DNA from: Nocardia ninae NBRC 108245
Lineage (GTDB): Bacteria; Actinomycetota; Actinomycetes; Mycobacteriales; Mycobacteriaceae
Assembly (NCBI RefSeq): GCF_007990755.1
Contig: NZ_BJXA01000034.1
Span: 1-64,000, forward strand
Length of the DNA: 64,000 nucleotides
Direction: 5' to 3'
Shown here: positions 43,010 to 52,256 of the stretch, piece by piece
Layout of the letters: every line of letters starts with the position of its first letter
How positions within the stretch are numbered: position 1 is the first letter of the stretch
Program-made: the position numbers and the translations under genes
The notes under the pieces: generated by a model
The model's input: the letters and a program-made list of their open reading frames with translations, nothing else
Databases searched by the model: none
What the model was told of the DNA's origin: nothing

Positions 43010-43330
43010 TCAGCGGGTTTTGCCCGAGAGGCGGGCGAGGACGGCTAGGCCGGTGTCGCGGATGAGGCCGTCGAGGTCGTCGATGAGTTCTTGGATCTGG
43101 GCGCCTGCGGTGCGGAAGTGTTGGGGGGTGGGGTCGGGGTGGTCGAAGGCTTCTTCGAGGTGGTGTAGGCGTAGGCCTACGTCGAAGAGGTGGCGGACCA
43201 GGCGGGCGTCGAGGTCGGCGAATTCGGTCGAGTCGATGGGTAATTCGGCTTCGAGGCGCAGGGACCGGCGAGGGGTCCGGTTCCGGGGCGGCGTATTGAT
43301 GGGGCCACCGGGGTGCGACGTAGCGGCCAT
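43010..43330 (-). CDS. Small protein resembling the dimerisation helices of DevS-type histidine kinases
   Basis: 106 aa from the ATG at 43328-43330 (GGAG six bases upstream). The helical part ADLDARLVRHLFDVGLRLHHLEEAF and IQELIDDLDGLIRDTGLAVLARL lines up with the DHp helices of DevS/NreB kinases (DLHDxVIQRLFAxGLxLQ ... IDELDxTIRxIRxxIF). The phospho-accepting His position holds Asp (DLDAR), and there is no ATPase domain. It may be a dimerising decoy or regulator derived from a kinase, or a remnant. The first 40 residues are basic and probably disordered. Confidence 0.5.
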   Translation of the reverse strand: MAATSHPGGPINTPPRNRTPRRSLRLEAELPIDSTEFADLDARLVRHLFDVGLRLHHLEEAFDHPDPTPQHFRTAGAQIQELIDDLDGLIRDTGLAVLARLSGKTR

Positions 43331-43535
43331 CGGAGTCTCCTGGTCCGGTCGAATCGAGGCGACCGGTATGCATCCGCGGCACCTTTTTCGACTCACGGAC
43401 ATACGGACACCACCCTACTCCCGCTCAGAGCGGATGGCTATCAGTCGAGGAGGGGCTCGACGAGTTCTCCGCTGAGCGGTCTTGATCGCGTTGGCTTTCA
43501 AAAGAATTCATCAGCCCTACAGGATGTTACGAAGC

Positions 43536-43550
43536 TCATATGATATGAGT
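43536..43550. promoter_or_regulatory. Palindrome upstream of the NmrA-like gene
   Basis: CTCATA and TATGAG around TGA, perfect, followed at about 43567 by TACG-GTTTT-CGTA. Both lie within 70 bases before the ATG at 43605 in an AT-rich stretch, consistent with promoter and operator. The regulator is unknown. Confidence 0.4.
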
Positions 43551-43604
43551 ACCGAATCGATATGTTACGGTTTTCGTACTATCTGACTCTCGAATGGACT
43601 CATC

Positions 43605-44441
43605 ATGTACCTGGTGACCGGAGCGACCGGCGTCATCGGACGCCCACTCGTTGAAGCACAGCTATCGGAAGGCGTCGAGGTTCGGGCGGTGACCCGCTCT
43701 CCAGCGGAAGCAGGGTTCCCAGAAAGCGTGGAAACTGTTGCGCCCGAGGCGATTCGATCGGCAGTGCGCGGTGTTCACGGGTTCTTCGTCCATCCCCGCG
43801 CCGCCGGAAACGATACCGAGAAACTCTTGCGACTGGCCGCCGACGCAGGCGTGCGAAGAGTGGTCGTCATGTCGGCGATCAACGTCGACGACAACCCCGA
43901 TCACCAACCCTCGCGCTGCAACGGCGACCGTAACACCGAGGTGGAGCGTGCCGTCACGAACAGCGACCTCCCGTGGGTTGCGGTGCGGCCCAGCTCTTTT
44001 GCGATGAACACGCTCGGGATGTGGCGTGGTCAGGTCGCCCTCGGCGACACCATCCGAGGTCCGTACGCCGGCTTCGCCGAGGCGGTGATCCACGAACGTG
44101 ACGTCGCCGAGGTGATCGCCCGTGCGCTCGTGGACGATTCACTGCTCGGCAGAAGAATCCCCATCACCGGACCAGCGGCCCTCAGGTTCGACGAGATGGT
44201 GCCGATCGTCGGCGCGGCGATCGGCAGGCCGCTGCGGTTCGAGGAGGTCCCGGCCGACCTGGCGGCCGCAGCCATGATCCGAAATGGCCTCGACGAGCGG
44301 TTCGTTCGGGCATTGATGGCGCGCTACCAGCGCGAGCTGGCGCGGCCGGCGGCGGTCAGCACCGAGATCGGCACGATCCTGGGCCGCCCCGCCCGTACCT
44401 TCGCCACCTGGGTCGCCGACCACACGGGGGCATGGTCATGA
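43605..44441 (+). CDS. NmrA-like NAD(P)-binding protein
   Basis: 278 aa. Rossmann start MYLVTGATGVIGRPLVEAQL (GxxGxxG at 7-13), VRAVTRSPAEA for cofactor choice, VRRVVVMSAINVDDNP and WVAVRPSSFAMNTLGMW typical of the NmrA/HSCARG type of atypical short-chain reductases. No YxxxK catalytic pair. These proteins act as redox sensors or ketone/quinone reductases. It ends in a four-base overlap with a DUF1772 membrane protein gene, a pairing that fits a two-gene operon for modifying a small aromatic or quinone, which is inference. Confidence 0.85.
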   Translation: MYLVTGATGVIGRPLVEAQLSEGVEVRAVTRSPAEAGFPESVETVAPEAIRSAVRGVHGFFVHPRAAGNDTEKLLRLAADAGVRRVVVMSAINVDDNPDHQPSRCNGDRNTEVERAVTNSDLPWVAVRPSSFAMNTLGMWRGQVALGDTIRGPYAGFAEAVIHERDVAEVIARALVDDSLLGRRIPITGPAALRFDEMVPIVGAAIGRPLRFEEVPADLAAAAMIRNGLDERFVRALMARYQRELARPAAVSTEIGTILGRPARTFATWVADHTGAWS

Positions 44442-44920
44442 ACTACGCCCGCTTCGCCAGCCTGCTGTTCGCTGGGCTTTTCGCCGGATTTCTCACCGGC
44501 GTAGCAATTCTGGAGCTCTCCCTGCGCGGATTCGATGCCACGGTCTACACGCAGGTCAGGCTGGTCGAGCTCGATTCGCTGGACAAGCTGGCCGTCGCCA
44601 CGCTGCTACCCGCGGTGCTGAGCACGGCGGTATGGGCCTACCGAACGAACACCCGATGGCCGACCGTGTCCGCACTCGCGCTACTCGTCTTCGTCTTCGG
44701 CCTCACGCTGCTGATCAACCTGCCGATCAACGCCGACCAGCTCGAATGGAACGCCCAGTCCCCGCCCGCCGACTGGTCCGAGGTGCGGGACCGCTGGCAG
44801 CTCGCGCACGCCGTCCGAACGGCCGCCGCCATCCTCGCCTTCGGCATCTTGGCCTACTCCGCGTCTTGGCCCAGCCGAGCCGATAACGGCAAAGGCGTCA
44901 GAGCGCGACGTGGCCGCTGA
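44438..44920 (+). CDS. DUF1772 (anthrone oxygenase-like) membrane protein
   Basis: 160 aa. ATG at 44438 overlaps the upstream stop in ATGA; an ATG at 44432 is less well placed. Four membrane segments: FASLLFAGLFAGFLTGVAIL, LAVATLLPAVLSTAVW, VSALALLVFVFGLTLLI and AVRTAAAILAFGILAYSASW. The loop LPINADQLEW ... RDRWQLAHAVRT is the conserved N-x-P-x-N ... W...H..R signature of DUF1772/anthrone oxygenases. Its end overlaps the convergent SulP gene by 23 bases. Confidence 0.8.
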   Translation: MNYARFASLLFAGLFAGFLTGVAILELSLRGFDATVYTQVRLVELDSLDKLAVATLLPAVLSTAVWAYRTNTRWPTVSALALLVFVFGLTLLINLPINADQLEWNAQSPPADWSEVRDRWQLAHAVRTAAAILAFGILAYSASWPSRADNGKGVRARRGR

Positions 44921-46403
44921 GCCGTTCATGCCGTTCTCGCGACGCCGCATTGAGCCCGATGATCTCCACCTGCTTGCCCTTGGCACGGTATTTGTGAGTG
45001 ATGGCGTCCAGGGCGGCGACGGTGGAGGCGTCCCAGATGTGGGTGTCGCTCATGTCGATCACGATGTGGTCCGGGTCGCCGACGTAGTCGAACTGGGTGA
45101 CCAGGTCGTTGCTGGAGGCGAAGAACAGTTCACCGCGCACCTTGTAGGTGCGAATGTCGGCGTCGGGGACCGCGGTTACCTCGGTGAAGTGGGCGACGCG
45201 ATGCGCGAAGGCGACCATGGCGGTGAGCACGCCGACGATGACGCCGATGGCGAGGTCGGCGGTCACCACGGTGACGACGACCGTGAGCACCATGACGAGG
45301 GTTTCGGCGATCGGCATGCGCCGCAACGTCTTCGGCGCGACCGAATGCCAATCGAGGGTCGTCACCGACACCATGATCATGACCGCGGCCAGCGCCGCCA
45401 TCGGGATGCGCGCGACCAGATCGCTCAGTGCGACGACCAGAATCAGCAGGAAGACGCCGGCCAGGAAGGTGGAGATGCGGGTGCGCGCGCCCGCGATCTT
45501 GACGTTGATCATGGTCTGGCCGATCATGGCGCAGCCGCCGATCCCGCCGAAGCAGCCGGTCACGATATTCGCCACACCCTGTCCCCAGGATTCCCGCGTC
45601 TTGTTCGACGGCGAGTCGGTGATGTCGTCGACCAGGCTCGCCGTCATCAGGGACTCCAGCAAGCCGACCAGGGCCATCGCCAGCGCGTAGGGCGCGATGA
45701 TCGCGAAGGTGTCGAAGGTGAAAGGGACGTCCGGGAACATCAGTGTCGGCAGGCTGGACGGCAGCGCACCCTCGTCGCCGACCGTGGGCAGATCCAGGCC
45801 GAACGCCAGGGCCACCGCGGTGAGCACGACGATCGCCACCAGCGGCGCGGGCACGACAGTGGTGAGCTTGGGCAGGAACACGATGATCAGCAGTCCGGCC
45901 GCGACCATCGGATAGACGAGCCACGGCACCCCGAGCAGATGCGGCAGCTGAGCACTGAAGATCAGAATCGCGAGCGCGTTGACGAACCCGACCATGACGC
46001 TGCGCGGGATGAACCGCATCAGCTTCGTCACCCCGGCCACGCTCATCGCGATCTGAAACACCCCGGCAAGCAACACCGTCGCGATCAGATAGTGCAGCCC
46101 GTGCTCCTGGACCACCGGCGCGACGACCAACGCCGTCGAACCCGCCGCCCCGGAGATCATCGCGCGCCGGCCACCGGTGATCGCAATCGTGACCGCCATG
46201 GTGAACGACGCGAACAGTCCCACTTTCGGATCCACCCCGGCGAGGATGGAGAACGAGAGGGCCTCCGGGATCAACGCCAGCGCGGTGACCAGCCCGGCCA
46301 ATACCTCGATGCGCAGCCGCGTCGGACTTTTTAGTGCGGACAGGACAGTCCCGTCGGCACTGCTCGTTCGTTGCGCGATGGTCACGAGGGGTGCTCCGTT
46401 CAT
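44898..46403 (-). CDS. SulP-family anion transporter with STAS domain
   Basis: 501 aa from the ATG at 46401-46403; the frame is open further but without coding character. About ten to twelve membrane segments, starting RIEVLAGLVTALALIPEALSFSILAGVDPKVGLFASF, the SulP signature region, then GFFGG-like TGCFGGIGGCAMIGQTMINVKIAGARTRIST. The cytosolic STAS domain begins near residue 400 (YKVRGELFFASSNDLVTQFD, HIVIDMSDTHIWDASTVAALD). These carriers move sulfate, bicarbonate or related anions. Substrate is not deducible. Convergent with the DUF1772 gene. Confidence 0.92.
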   Translation of the reverse strand: MNGAPLVTIAQRTSSADGTVLSALKSPTRLRIEVLAGLVTALALIPEALSFSILAGVDPKVGLFASFTMAVTIAITGGRRAMISGAAGSTALVVAPVVQEHGLHYLIATVLLAGVFQIAMSVAGVTKLMRFIPRSVMVGFVNALAILIFSAQLPHLLGVPWLVYPMVAAGLLIIVFLPKLTTVVPAPLVAIVVLTAVALAFGLDLPTVGDEGALPSSLPTLMFPDVPFTFDTFAIIAPYALAMALVGLLESLMTASLVDDITDSPSNKTRESWGQGVANIVTGCFGGIGGCAMIGQTMINVKIAGARTRISTFLAGVFLLILVVALSDLVARIPMAALAAVMIMVSVTTLDWHSVAPKTLRRMPIAETLVMVLTVVVTVVTADLAIGVIVGVLTAMVAFAHRVAHFTEVTAVPDADIRTYKVRGELFFASSNDLVTQFDYVGDPDHIVIDMSDTHIWDASTVAALDAITHKYRAKGKQVEIIGLNAASRERHERLSGHVAL

Positions 46404-46612
46404 GATCGTGCCCCACTGGACACAACCGAGCGAGCAGGGTCGAGTCAGGGGAGAGGACGGACCCTCGAGGAAGGATCTCGGGCGGCACCGGCCGGGCGGC
46501 ATTGCCCGTGCGTCGGTGCTCAGCTATCGCTCAGCACGAACAACCGTACTCGCCGCCCATGGCCGAGTGGCAAGCCGAGACGGCACCGACGTGGCCTACA
46601 TCTCAGCGCCGG

Positions 46613-47239
46613 TCAGATCTTCTCCCAGGCGAATCCGTCGAGGTCGGCGAACGGGCCGGCGTTGCTGACAATGGCGAAGCGGTGCGAGCCGGTGCCTTCC
46701 TCGGGGACGCCCGCATCCTTGGCGGCGGCACGGCGGCCGTAGAGCGCGAGCTTGATCGCGGCGGCCGGCGCATCGAACTCGACGTACTTGCTGCCGAAGC
46801 TCTTCGCCACGGTCAGGCCGTGGTCGACGTAGAACTGCTTGGTCGCCTTGACGTTGTCCACGCCGAGCAGCACGACGAAATCGTCGACCTCGCGGGTGGC
46901 AGGGCCGGTGTCCTTCTTCGCGGAGGTCGCGATCTTCCAGAGGGCGCCGTCCGGCGCCTGGATGACCCCGCCGTAACCCCAGAAGCTCTTCTTGGCCGGC
47001 TTCACCGTGGTGGCGCCCGCCTCGACCGCGGTGCCGATGAGGCTGTCGACGGTGCTCGGCTGCGACACCACGAGCGACAGGATGTAGCCGCGGAAACCGC
47101 TGGTCGGTGCCTCGGAGGTGCGGAAGCGGAGCTTGTCGCCCAGACCGAACGCGGCGGCGTAGAAGGCGGCGGCGGCGGTGGCGTCGGGCACCTCGAGGAG
47201 GACGGAGTCGATGGTGATCTGTGCAGTGGTGGTGTTCAT
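46613..47239 (-). CDS. VOC-family (glyoxalase-like) protein
   Basis: 208 aa, ATG start at 47237-47239. Two beta-alpha-beta-beta-beta modules: the first from ITIDSVLLEVPDATAAAAFYAAAFGLG to YGGVIQAPDGALWKI, the second from VDDFVVLLGVDNVKATKQFYVDHGL to GSHRFAIVSNAGPFADLDGFAWE. Repeated AAxFY and DPDG/W motifs are those of glyoxalase/bleomycin-resistance-type proteins. Metal ligands are not clear, so the function may be binding or an unknown reaction. Intact and alone. Confidence 0.82.
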   Translation of the reverse strand: MNTTTAQITIDSVLLEVPDATAAAAFYAAAFGLGDKLRFRTSEAPTSGFRGYILSLVVSQPSTVDSLIGTAVEAGATTVKPAKKSFWGYGGVIQAPDGALWKIATSAKKDTGPATREVDDFVVLLGVDNVKATKQFYVDHGLTVAKSFGSKYVEFDAPAAAIKLALYGRRAAAKDAGVPEEGTGSHRFAIVSNAGPFADLDGFAWEKI

Positions 47240-47401
47240 GGCACCAACGCTATGTGCCGGGTAGTGCCCGGCGCTTCTCGATTCCTGACCGGTGTGCCGA
47301 GCCGGTTGCGGGCGTACCGGGTACCCAGTTGCGGCTGCGGTGGAAACAGCGCGGAGCTGCCACTAGCGTGGGTTGGCGCGAACGGAGTCCGATAGCTGGG
47401 A

Positions 47402-48742
47402 GTGGGTTTGTCGACATCGACGATCGAGCACACCGAAACGTCGTCCGCGCCGAACGTGCCCCGCAGCATCGCGCCGCCGGTGTGGTGGACGATCGTGCTC
47501 GCCGGGGTGGTCGCGGGCGGGTACTACCTGGTGCAGGTGCTCGAGCATCGGCAGGTGATGCTGCACCTGATCGATCTGAGCGTCTATCAGATCGCCGGCG
47601 ATCGGGTGAGCCACGGGGTTTCGGTCTACGACAGTCCGCTACTCGGGAACACCCGGGGCGTTTGGGAATTCGTCTACACGCCGTTCGCCGCGGTGGTCTT
47701 CGTGCCACTGCGCTGGCTGCACGGGGATCTGTACACCTTCCTCGGCGGCTTCGGTAATTTCGCCATGCTGGCCGCGACCTGCTGGGCGGCGTTGTCGATG
47801 CTCGGCTATCGGCGAGAGCCGCGGCTGGCGATGGCGGCCGTGTCCATCGCCGGATTACTGCTGTGGTGCGAACCCATCCGCCAGACCATGGCGTTCGGCC
47901 AGATCAACATCTTCCTGCTGCTGCTCGTCATCGCCGATATGGCGCTGCCGGACACGTCGCGCTGGAAGGGCGTGCTGACCGGTATCGCCGCCGGTATCAA
48001 ACTGACTCCTGCCTTCTTCGTGCTCTACCTGCTGGTCACCCGCCGCTATCGAGCCGCGGCGACGGCGGTGGGCGCGTGCGCCGCGACGCTGGTCCTCGGT
48101 TTCGCCGTACTGCCGAAGGATTCCGTGACGTTCTGGAGCGGCGCCTTCGTCGACCCGGCCCGCGTCGGCGTGCCCGCGAACCTGTCCAACGAATCGCTGC
48201 GCGGCATGATCGCCCGCTCCGTCGGAGTCGAAGGCGCCCACCAATTGCTGTGGCTCGCAGGCGCGGCCGCGATGGCGGCGACGTGTCTATACCTGGCGCG
48301 GCGGTTGTCCCAGACCGGGCGCGAACTCGCCGCAGTGGTGTGCGTCGGTGTCACCATGACGGCGGTCTCGCCGTTCAGCTGGGTGCACCATTGGGTTTGG
48401 CTCGCACCCCTTTTGATCTGCCTGGGCGACCTGGCGCTGCGCCGCGGCGGTCTCGTGACACCCCTGGTTTTCCTGGCGACGGCCCTCGTCACCTCCGGCG
48501 GCGTCCTCGCCTTCCTCGATCCCACCCTGGTCAGCATCTTCGACTACGCCGCCCGCGCCCATCCGACGGTGCTCTATCGCAATGCCTACATCTGGCTCAC
48601 CGTCGCACTGCTCGCGGGCACCGCCCTAGCCCTTCGCCGATCGGCGGGCACGGAGCACACGCGGGCCTTCCCGTCGACTGGGCACGAGCGACAACCTCAT
48701 TCGCCCACCGGGGCCAGCGAAATGTTCCAGAAGTTGGAATAG
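47402..48742 (+). CDS. GT87-type (DUF2029) alpha-mannosyltransferase-like membrane protein
   Basis: 446 aa, GTG at 47402; a TTG at 47408 with GGGAG upstream is an alternative start. About nine to ten membrane segments and the family's first-loop acidic motif in LIDLSVYQIAGDRVSHGVSVYDSPL with FVYTPFAAVVFVPL (about 75-105). Also IRQTMAFGQINIFLLLLV and GIAAGIKLTPAFFVLYLLVTRRYR, both typical of polyprenyl-phosphomannose-dependent alpha-(1,2)-mannosyltransferases of lipomannan/LAM assembly in Corynebacteriales. The 3' end overlaps the convergent ABC gene by 46 bases. Confidence 0.87.
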   Translation: MGLSTSTIEHTETSSAPNVPRSIAPPVWWTIVLAGVVAGGYYLVQVLEHRQVMLHLIDLSVYQIAGDRVSHGVSVYDSPLLGNTRGVWEFVYTPFAAVVFVPLRWLHGDLYTFLGGFGNFAMLAATCWAALSMLGYRREPRLAMAAVSIAGLLLWCEPIRQTMAFGQINIFLLLLVIADMALPDTSRWKGVLTGIAAGIKLTPAFFVLYLLVTRRYRAAATAVGACAATLVLGFAVLPKDSVTFWSGAFVDPARVGVPANLSNESLRGMIARSVGVEGAHQLLWLAGAAAMAATCLYLARRLSQTGRELAAVVCVGVTMTAVSPFSWVHHWVWLAPLLICLGDLALRRGGLVTPLVFLATALVTSGGVLAFLDPTLVSIFDYAARAHPTVLYRNAYIWLTVALLAGTALALRRSAGTEHTRAFPSTGHERQPHSPTGASEMFQKLE

Positions 48743-50409
48743 CGTCCGCCGCGCTGTAGCAGTTCATCGTGACTTCCTTGCTCCACGATCCGGCCGCCGT
48801 CCAGGAACACGATGTGGTCGGCCCGGCGCACGGTGCGCAGGCGGTGCGCCACCATGACCACGGTTCGGCCGGCCATCAGCCGCTCGATTCCCTCGTGTAC
48901 GGCCGCTTCGTTCACCGGGTCGAGGGCGGAGGTGACCTCGTCGAGCAGGACGATGGGTGCGTTTTTGAGGAGGGCTCGGGCGATCGAAACACGTTGACGC
49001 TCACCGCCGGACAGTAATGCGCCGCCTTCGCCGACGTTCGTCGACCAGCCGGCGGGCAGTCGCTCGATCACTTCGTCCAGTCGCGCGGCACTGGCTGCGG
49101 CGCGCACGTCCGCCTCGTCGGCGTCGGGGCGGCCGAGGCGCACGTTGTCCTCGATGGTGCCGTCGAAGAGATAGACGTCTTGGAAGACGATGGCGATTCG
49201 CGCCATCAGTGCCTCGGTGCTGATCGAGCGGACGTCCACCCCGCCGACGCGCACTGCGCCCTTGTCTACGTCGTAGAACCGGGCGAGTAACCGGAGCAGC
49301 GTGCTCTTACCCGCGCCGGAGGGTCCGACGATGGCGAGCCGTTGTCCTTCGGGCAGCGACAACGACACGTCGTCGATCAGGGTGCGGTTGTTCTGTCGGA
49401 AGGTGATCGAGGCGAACTCCAGGTCATGGGTCACCGGCTGGATCGGGTCGTGGGGTTCCGGCAGCGGCTCGGTGCGCAACACGGTGTCGAGCCGGACCAG
49501 TTCTGCTCGCGCCCCGCGCAGTTTGCCGCCGATGTCCGACAGCGACAGCAGCGGATCGGCACAGCGGGCGGCGAGTACCAGGGTCGCCAAAAGCTCTGCG
49601 GCGCCTAGGGTTCCGCCGAGGGCGAGGTAGGTTCCGAGGATCAGCAGCGCGGTGAAAATCGCCTGCACGGCGAAAGCGAGGCCCACTGCGCCGGGCAGCG
49701 CCGACAGTGTCGAACGGCGCGCCGCACGCTGGACTTCGCGCAACGAGTGGTCGAGCAACTCGAAGCGTTCCCCGGTCCGGCCGCCTGCCCGCAGCACCGG
49801 CTGCGCCTGGAGGAATTCGATGACCCGCGCGGACGCGGAGTGGCTGCGTTCGGCGGCCTCGGCGTCGGTGACGGCCATCGAGCGGGCGGTCCAGACCTGG
49901 ACTGCCACGACGACCGGGGCGGCGACCAACGCGGCCAGGCCCAGCTGCCAGTGGAAGGCGAGCAGCACGACAACGATCGTCAGGGGCGTCACCGAGGCGG
50001 AGACGAAGGGCGCCAGCAGATGTGCGGCCACACTCATCGCCTGCAGCAACCCGCGGCTGGCCAGGACGGACACCTCACCGACCCGGCCGCTGCTATACCA
50101 GCCGATGGGCAGCCGGGCCAGGTGATCGCCGAGCCGGTGATACATCCCGCGCAACAGTGCGGCGCCGACCCGGAAGCCGGACAAGTCACTGCGATAGCGC
50201 AGGATCGCGTAGCCGGCGACCGCTGCCCCGAACGCGATCAGCCAGGGCCACGCGTCGGCGGGCGTGCTGCCGAACAGCGCCCGCAGTACGGGAATCAGCA
50301 GTGCGTAGGACAAACCTTCGACCACCGCGGTGATCGTCATCAGTGCCACGGTGCGACGCATCGGCCGGGCGTACTCGTTGCCCAGCACCCGCAACAGCAT
50401 TCGGATCAT
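48697..50409 (-). CDS. ABC half-transporter (permease-ATPase fusion), second of a pair
   Basis: 570 aa. N-terminal membrane domain with about six helices (TVALMTITAVVEGLSYALLIPVL, AWPWLIAFGAAVAGYAIL, further pairs to about 290) and a C-terminal ATPase: Walker A VGPSGAGKSTLLRLLARFYD (about 365), signature LLSGGERQRVSIARALLK, Walker B PIVLLDEVTSALD, H-loop VMVAHRL. ATG at 50407-50409 overlaps the stop of the partner gene. The two half-transporters should form a heterodimer, as in siderophore- or drug-handling pairs such as IrtAB. No siderophore gene is adjacent, so substrate is unknown. Confidence 0.9.
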   Translation of the reverse strand: MIRMLLRVLGNEYARPMRRTVALMTITAVVEGLSYALLIPVLRALFGSTPADAWPWLIAFGAAVAGYAILRYRSDLSGFRVGAALLRGMYHRLGDHLARLPIGWYSSGRVGEVSVLASRGLLQAMSVAAHLLAPFVSASVTPLTIVVVLLAFHWQLGLAALVAAPVVVAVQVWTARSMAVTDAEAAERSHSASARVIEFLQAQPVLRAGGRTGERFELLDHSLREVQRAARRSTLSALPGAVGLAFAVQAIFTALLILGTYLALGGTLGAAELLATLVLAARCADPLLSLSDIGGKLRGARAELVRLDTVLRTEPLPEPHDPIQPVTHDLEFASITFRQNNRTLIDDVSLSLPEGQRLAIVGPSGAGKSTLLRLLARFYDVDKGAVRVGGVDVRSISTEALMARIAIVFQDVYLFDGTIEDNVRLGRPDADEADVRAAASAARLDEVIERLPAGWSTNVGEGGALLSGGERQRVSIARALLKNAPIVLLDEVTSALDPVNEAAVHEGIERLMAGRTVVMVAHRLRTVRRADHIVFLDGGRIVEQGSHDELLQRGGRYSNFWNISLAPVGE

Positions 50410-52226
50410 CGGAGCTCGTCTCCTTGTGGTGCGCCACCCTCGATCGCGCAGTGGTGGGATCGCCAGAACTCGGCGAACTTTCCGTTCTGTGTCAGCAATT
50501 CGGCAGGCCTGCCACGTTCGACGATCGCGCCGTCGGACAGCACGACGACCGTGTCCGCGTCGGCGACCGTCTCCAGTCGGTGGGCGATGACGAGAATCGT
50601 CCGATCGCCCGCGAGTGTCGCCAGCGCGCCGCGCACCGCCTGCTCGGTCTGCGGGTCGGCGAAGGCGGTCGCCTCGTCGAGCACCAGCACCGGCGCGGCG
50701 GACAGCAGCGCCCGGGCGAGTGAAACCCGTTGTGCCTCACCGCCGGACAGTTCGACATCGGTGCCGATCACCGACTCGTAACCGCGCGGCAGCTCGAGAA
50801 TCCGCTCGTGGATGTTCGCCAGCCTGGCGACTCGAACCACCTCGTCGAGGTCGGCCCGGGGTACCGCGAGCGCGATATTTTCCGCGATCGAGGCGCGCAA
50901 CAGACGGACATCTTGAAAGACGAAGGAGACGGTCCGGTAGAGCTCGCGGCTACCGAGCTCGCGCAGATCGACCCCGCCCACGAGCACCGCACCGTGCGTC
51001 GGGTCGAAGAACCGCGGCAACAACTGAACCAGCGTGGACTTCCCACTGCCCGACGGCCCCACGATCGCGGTGACAGTCCCCGGCTCGAGCCCCAGATCGA
51101 TGCCGCGCAGCACTTCGTTGCCGGGTTCGTAACCGAATCGAACGTCCCGCAGCTCCACCCGGTGCCCGTTCGGCGCGGCCGGGTGCGCAGGCTCCGGAAG
51201 TGGCTGTACCGCAAGCACATCCTTGATCCGGCCGAGTGCCCGCCCGGCGGTCTGCATATCGTCGAACCCGTGGCCCAGCGCGGCCACCGGCGCGGTCAGA
51301 CCGAGGCCGAGCAGTAGGAAGGGCAGCAGGTCGGCGGGGGTCATCGAGCCGTTCGTGACCAGCGCCGTACCGCCGATCAGCACGACGAGCAGCACGAACG
51401 GCGGCGACAGCGCCAGCTGCATGCCCGCCGCGACAGCGGAGACGCCGCGCACCCAGCGCAGGAAGGTGTCTACGAAATCGTCTGCGGCGGTGCGGAATTT
51501 ACTGTGCGCGCGCCCGGATCCGCCGAAGGCCTTGACCACCGAGATGCCTTGCACGAACTCGATGACCGAGCTCGCGATCCGCCCCATGGCCGTATCGAAC
51601 TCCGCCTGCTCACGCAGCCGGGCCGGCGTCATCATCAAGGGCACCAACGCGATTGCCAGCAGCACTGGAATCAGCGTGATCAGCGTCAGCCGCCAGTCGA
51701 TGGTGAACAGGTAGATCAGCGAGACCAGCGGCACGACGAACGCGGAGACCAGTTCGCCGGGGGCGTGCGCGATGAACGGGTGCACGGCGCTGACATCTTC
51801 GCCGACCACCTTGGCCAGCTCGCCGGTGCGGCGCTGGGCGAACCAGCCGATCGGCACCCGGCCGAGTCGCGCGGCCAGCTGCCTGCGCAACGACAGCTGC
51901 ACCTGGCTGTCGAGTAGGTGCCCGAGGCCGGACGAGGCGGCCGTGAAGAGCAGTCGGACGAACAAGCCCGCCGCGCCCGCGAGCACGACGGCCCAGACGT
52001 GGCTGTGCTCGATCGGATTGGGTGACAAAAGGATTCGCCCCAGTTCGATGACGGCGAGCAGCGGAGCCAGGCCCGCGACCGCGCCGATCACCTGAAGGAT
52101 CAGCACGGCGGCAAAACTCGTGAGATGTGGCCGCAGCAGTCTCGAAATACTTTGGCCTGCTGCGGAATCAGCATTCGAGGGGGGTATGGACTGCTGCCTC
52201 GCCTCGGCAAGGTCGATCGCGGTCAT
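50406..52226 (-). CDS. ABC half-transporter (permease-ATPase fusion), first of a pair
   Basis: 606 aa. ATG at 52224-52226 with GGAG close upstream. Membrane domain from about residue 30 (SFAAVLILQVIGAVAGLAPLLAVIEL) to 320, with RVPIGWFAQRRTGELAKVVGEDVSAVHPFIAH, the typical coupling-helix region. The ATPase has Walker A VGPSGSGKSTLVQLLPRFFD (about 397), signature ELSGGEAQRVSLARALL, Walker B PVLVLDEATAFADPQ and H-loop LVIAHRLE. In the Walker B region ATAFAD replaces the usual ATSALD. Coupled to the next gene by an ATGA overlap. A perfect palindrome (52245-52256) sits about 20 bases upstream, suggesting repressor control. Confidence 0.9.
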   Translation of the reverse strand: MTAIDLAEARQQSIPPSNADSAAGQSISRLLRPHLTSFAAVLILQVIGAVAGLAPLLAVIELGRILLSPNPIEHSHVWAVVLAGAAGLFVRLLFTAASSGLGHLLDSQVQLSLRRQLAARLGRVPIGWFAQRRTGELAKVVGEDVSAVHPFIAHAPGELVSAFVVPLVSLIYLFTIDWRLTLITLIPVLLAIALVPLMMTPARLREQAEFDTAMGRIASSVIEFVQGISVVKAFGGSGRAHSKFRTAADDFVDTFLRWVRGVSAVAAGMQLALSPPFVLLVVLIGGTALVTNGSMTPADLLPFLLLGLGLTAPVAALGHGFDDMQTAGRALGRIKDVLAVQPLPEPAHPAAPNGHRVELRDVRFGYEPGNEVLRGIDLGLEPGTVTAIVGPSGSGKSTLVQLLPRFFDPTHGAVLVGGVDLRELGSRELYRTVSFVFQDVRLLRASIAENIALAVPRADLDEVVRVARLANIHERILELPRGYESVIGTDVELSGGEAQRVSLARALLSAAPVLVLDEATAFADPQTEQAVRGALATLAGDRTILVIAHRLETVADADTVVVLSDGAIVERGRPAELLTQNGKFAEFWRSHHCAIEGGAPQGDELR

Positions 52227-52244
52227 CGTGCTCCCGTTCGGTTT

Positions 52245-52256
52245 CTATACGCGTAT
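52245..52256. promoter_or_regulatory. Palindrome upstream of the ABC pair
   Basis: Perfect 12-bp palindrome TATACGCGTATA, 19-30 bases before the start of the first ABC half-transporter and about 100 bases before the divergent hydrolase gene. It is AT-rich at its ends against a GC-rich background, as expected for a repressor operator overlapping a promoter. Adjacent TAAATAA is a candidate -10 zone. No regulator gene is nearby. Confidence 0.5.

Noticed and set aside
44910-46334. Plus-strand frame of 474 codons opposite the SulP gene
   Set aside because: Extremely rich in Asp, His, Gly and Arg, without domains; antisense of a hydrophobic membrane protein gene.
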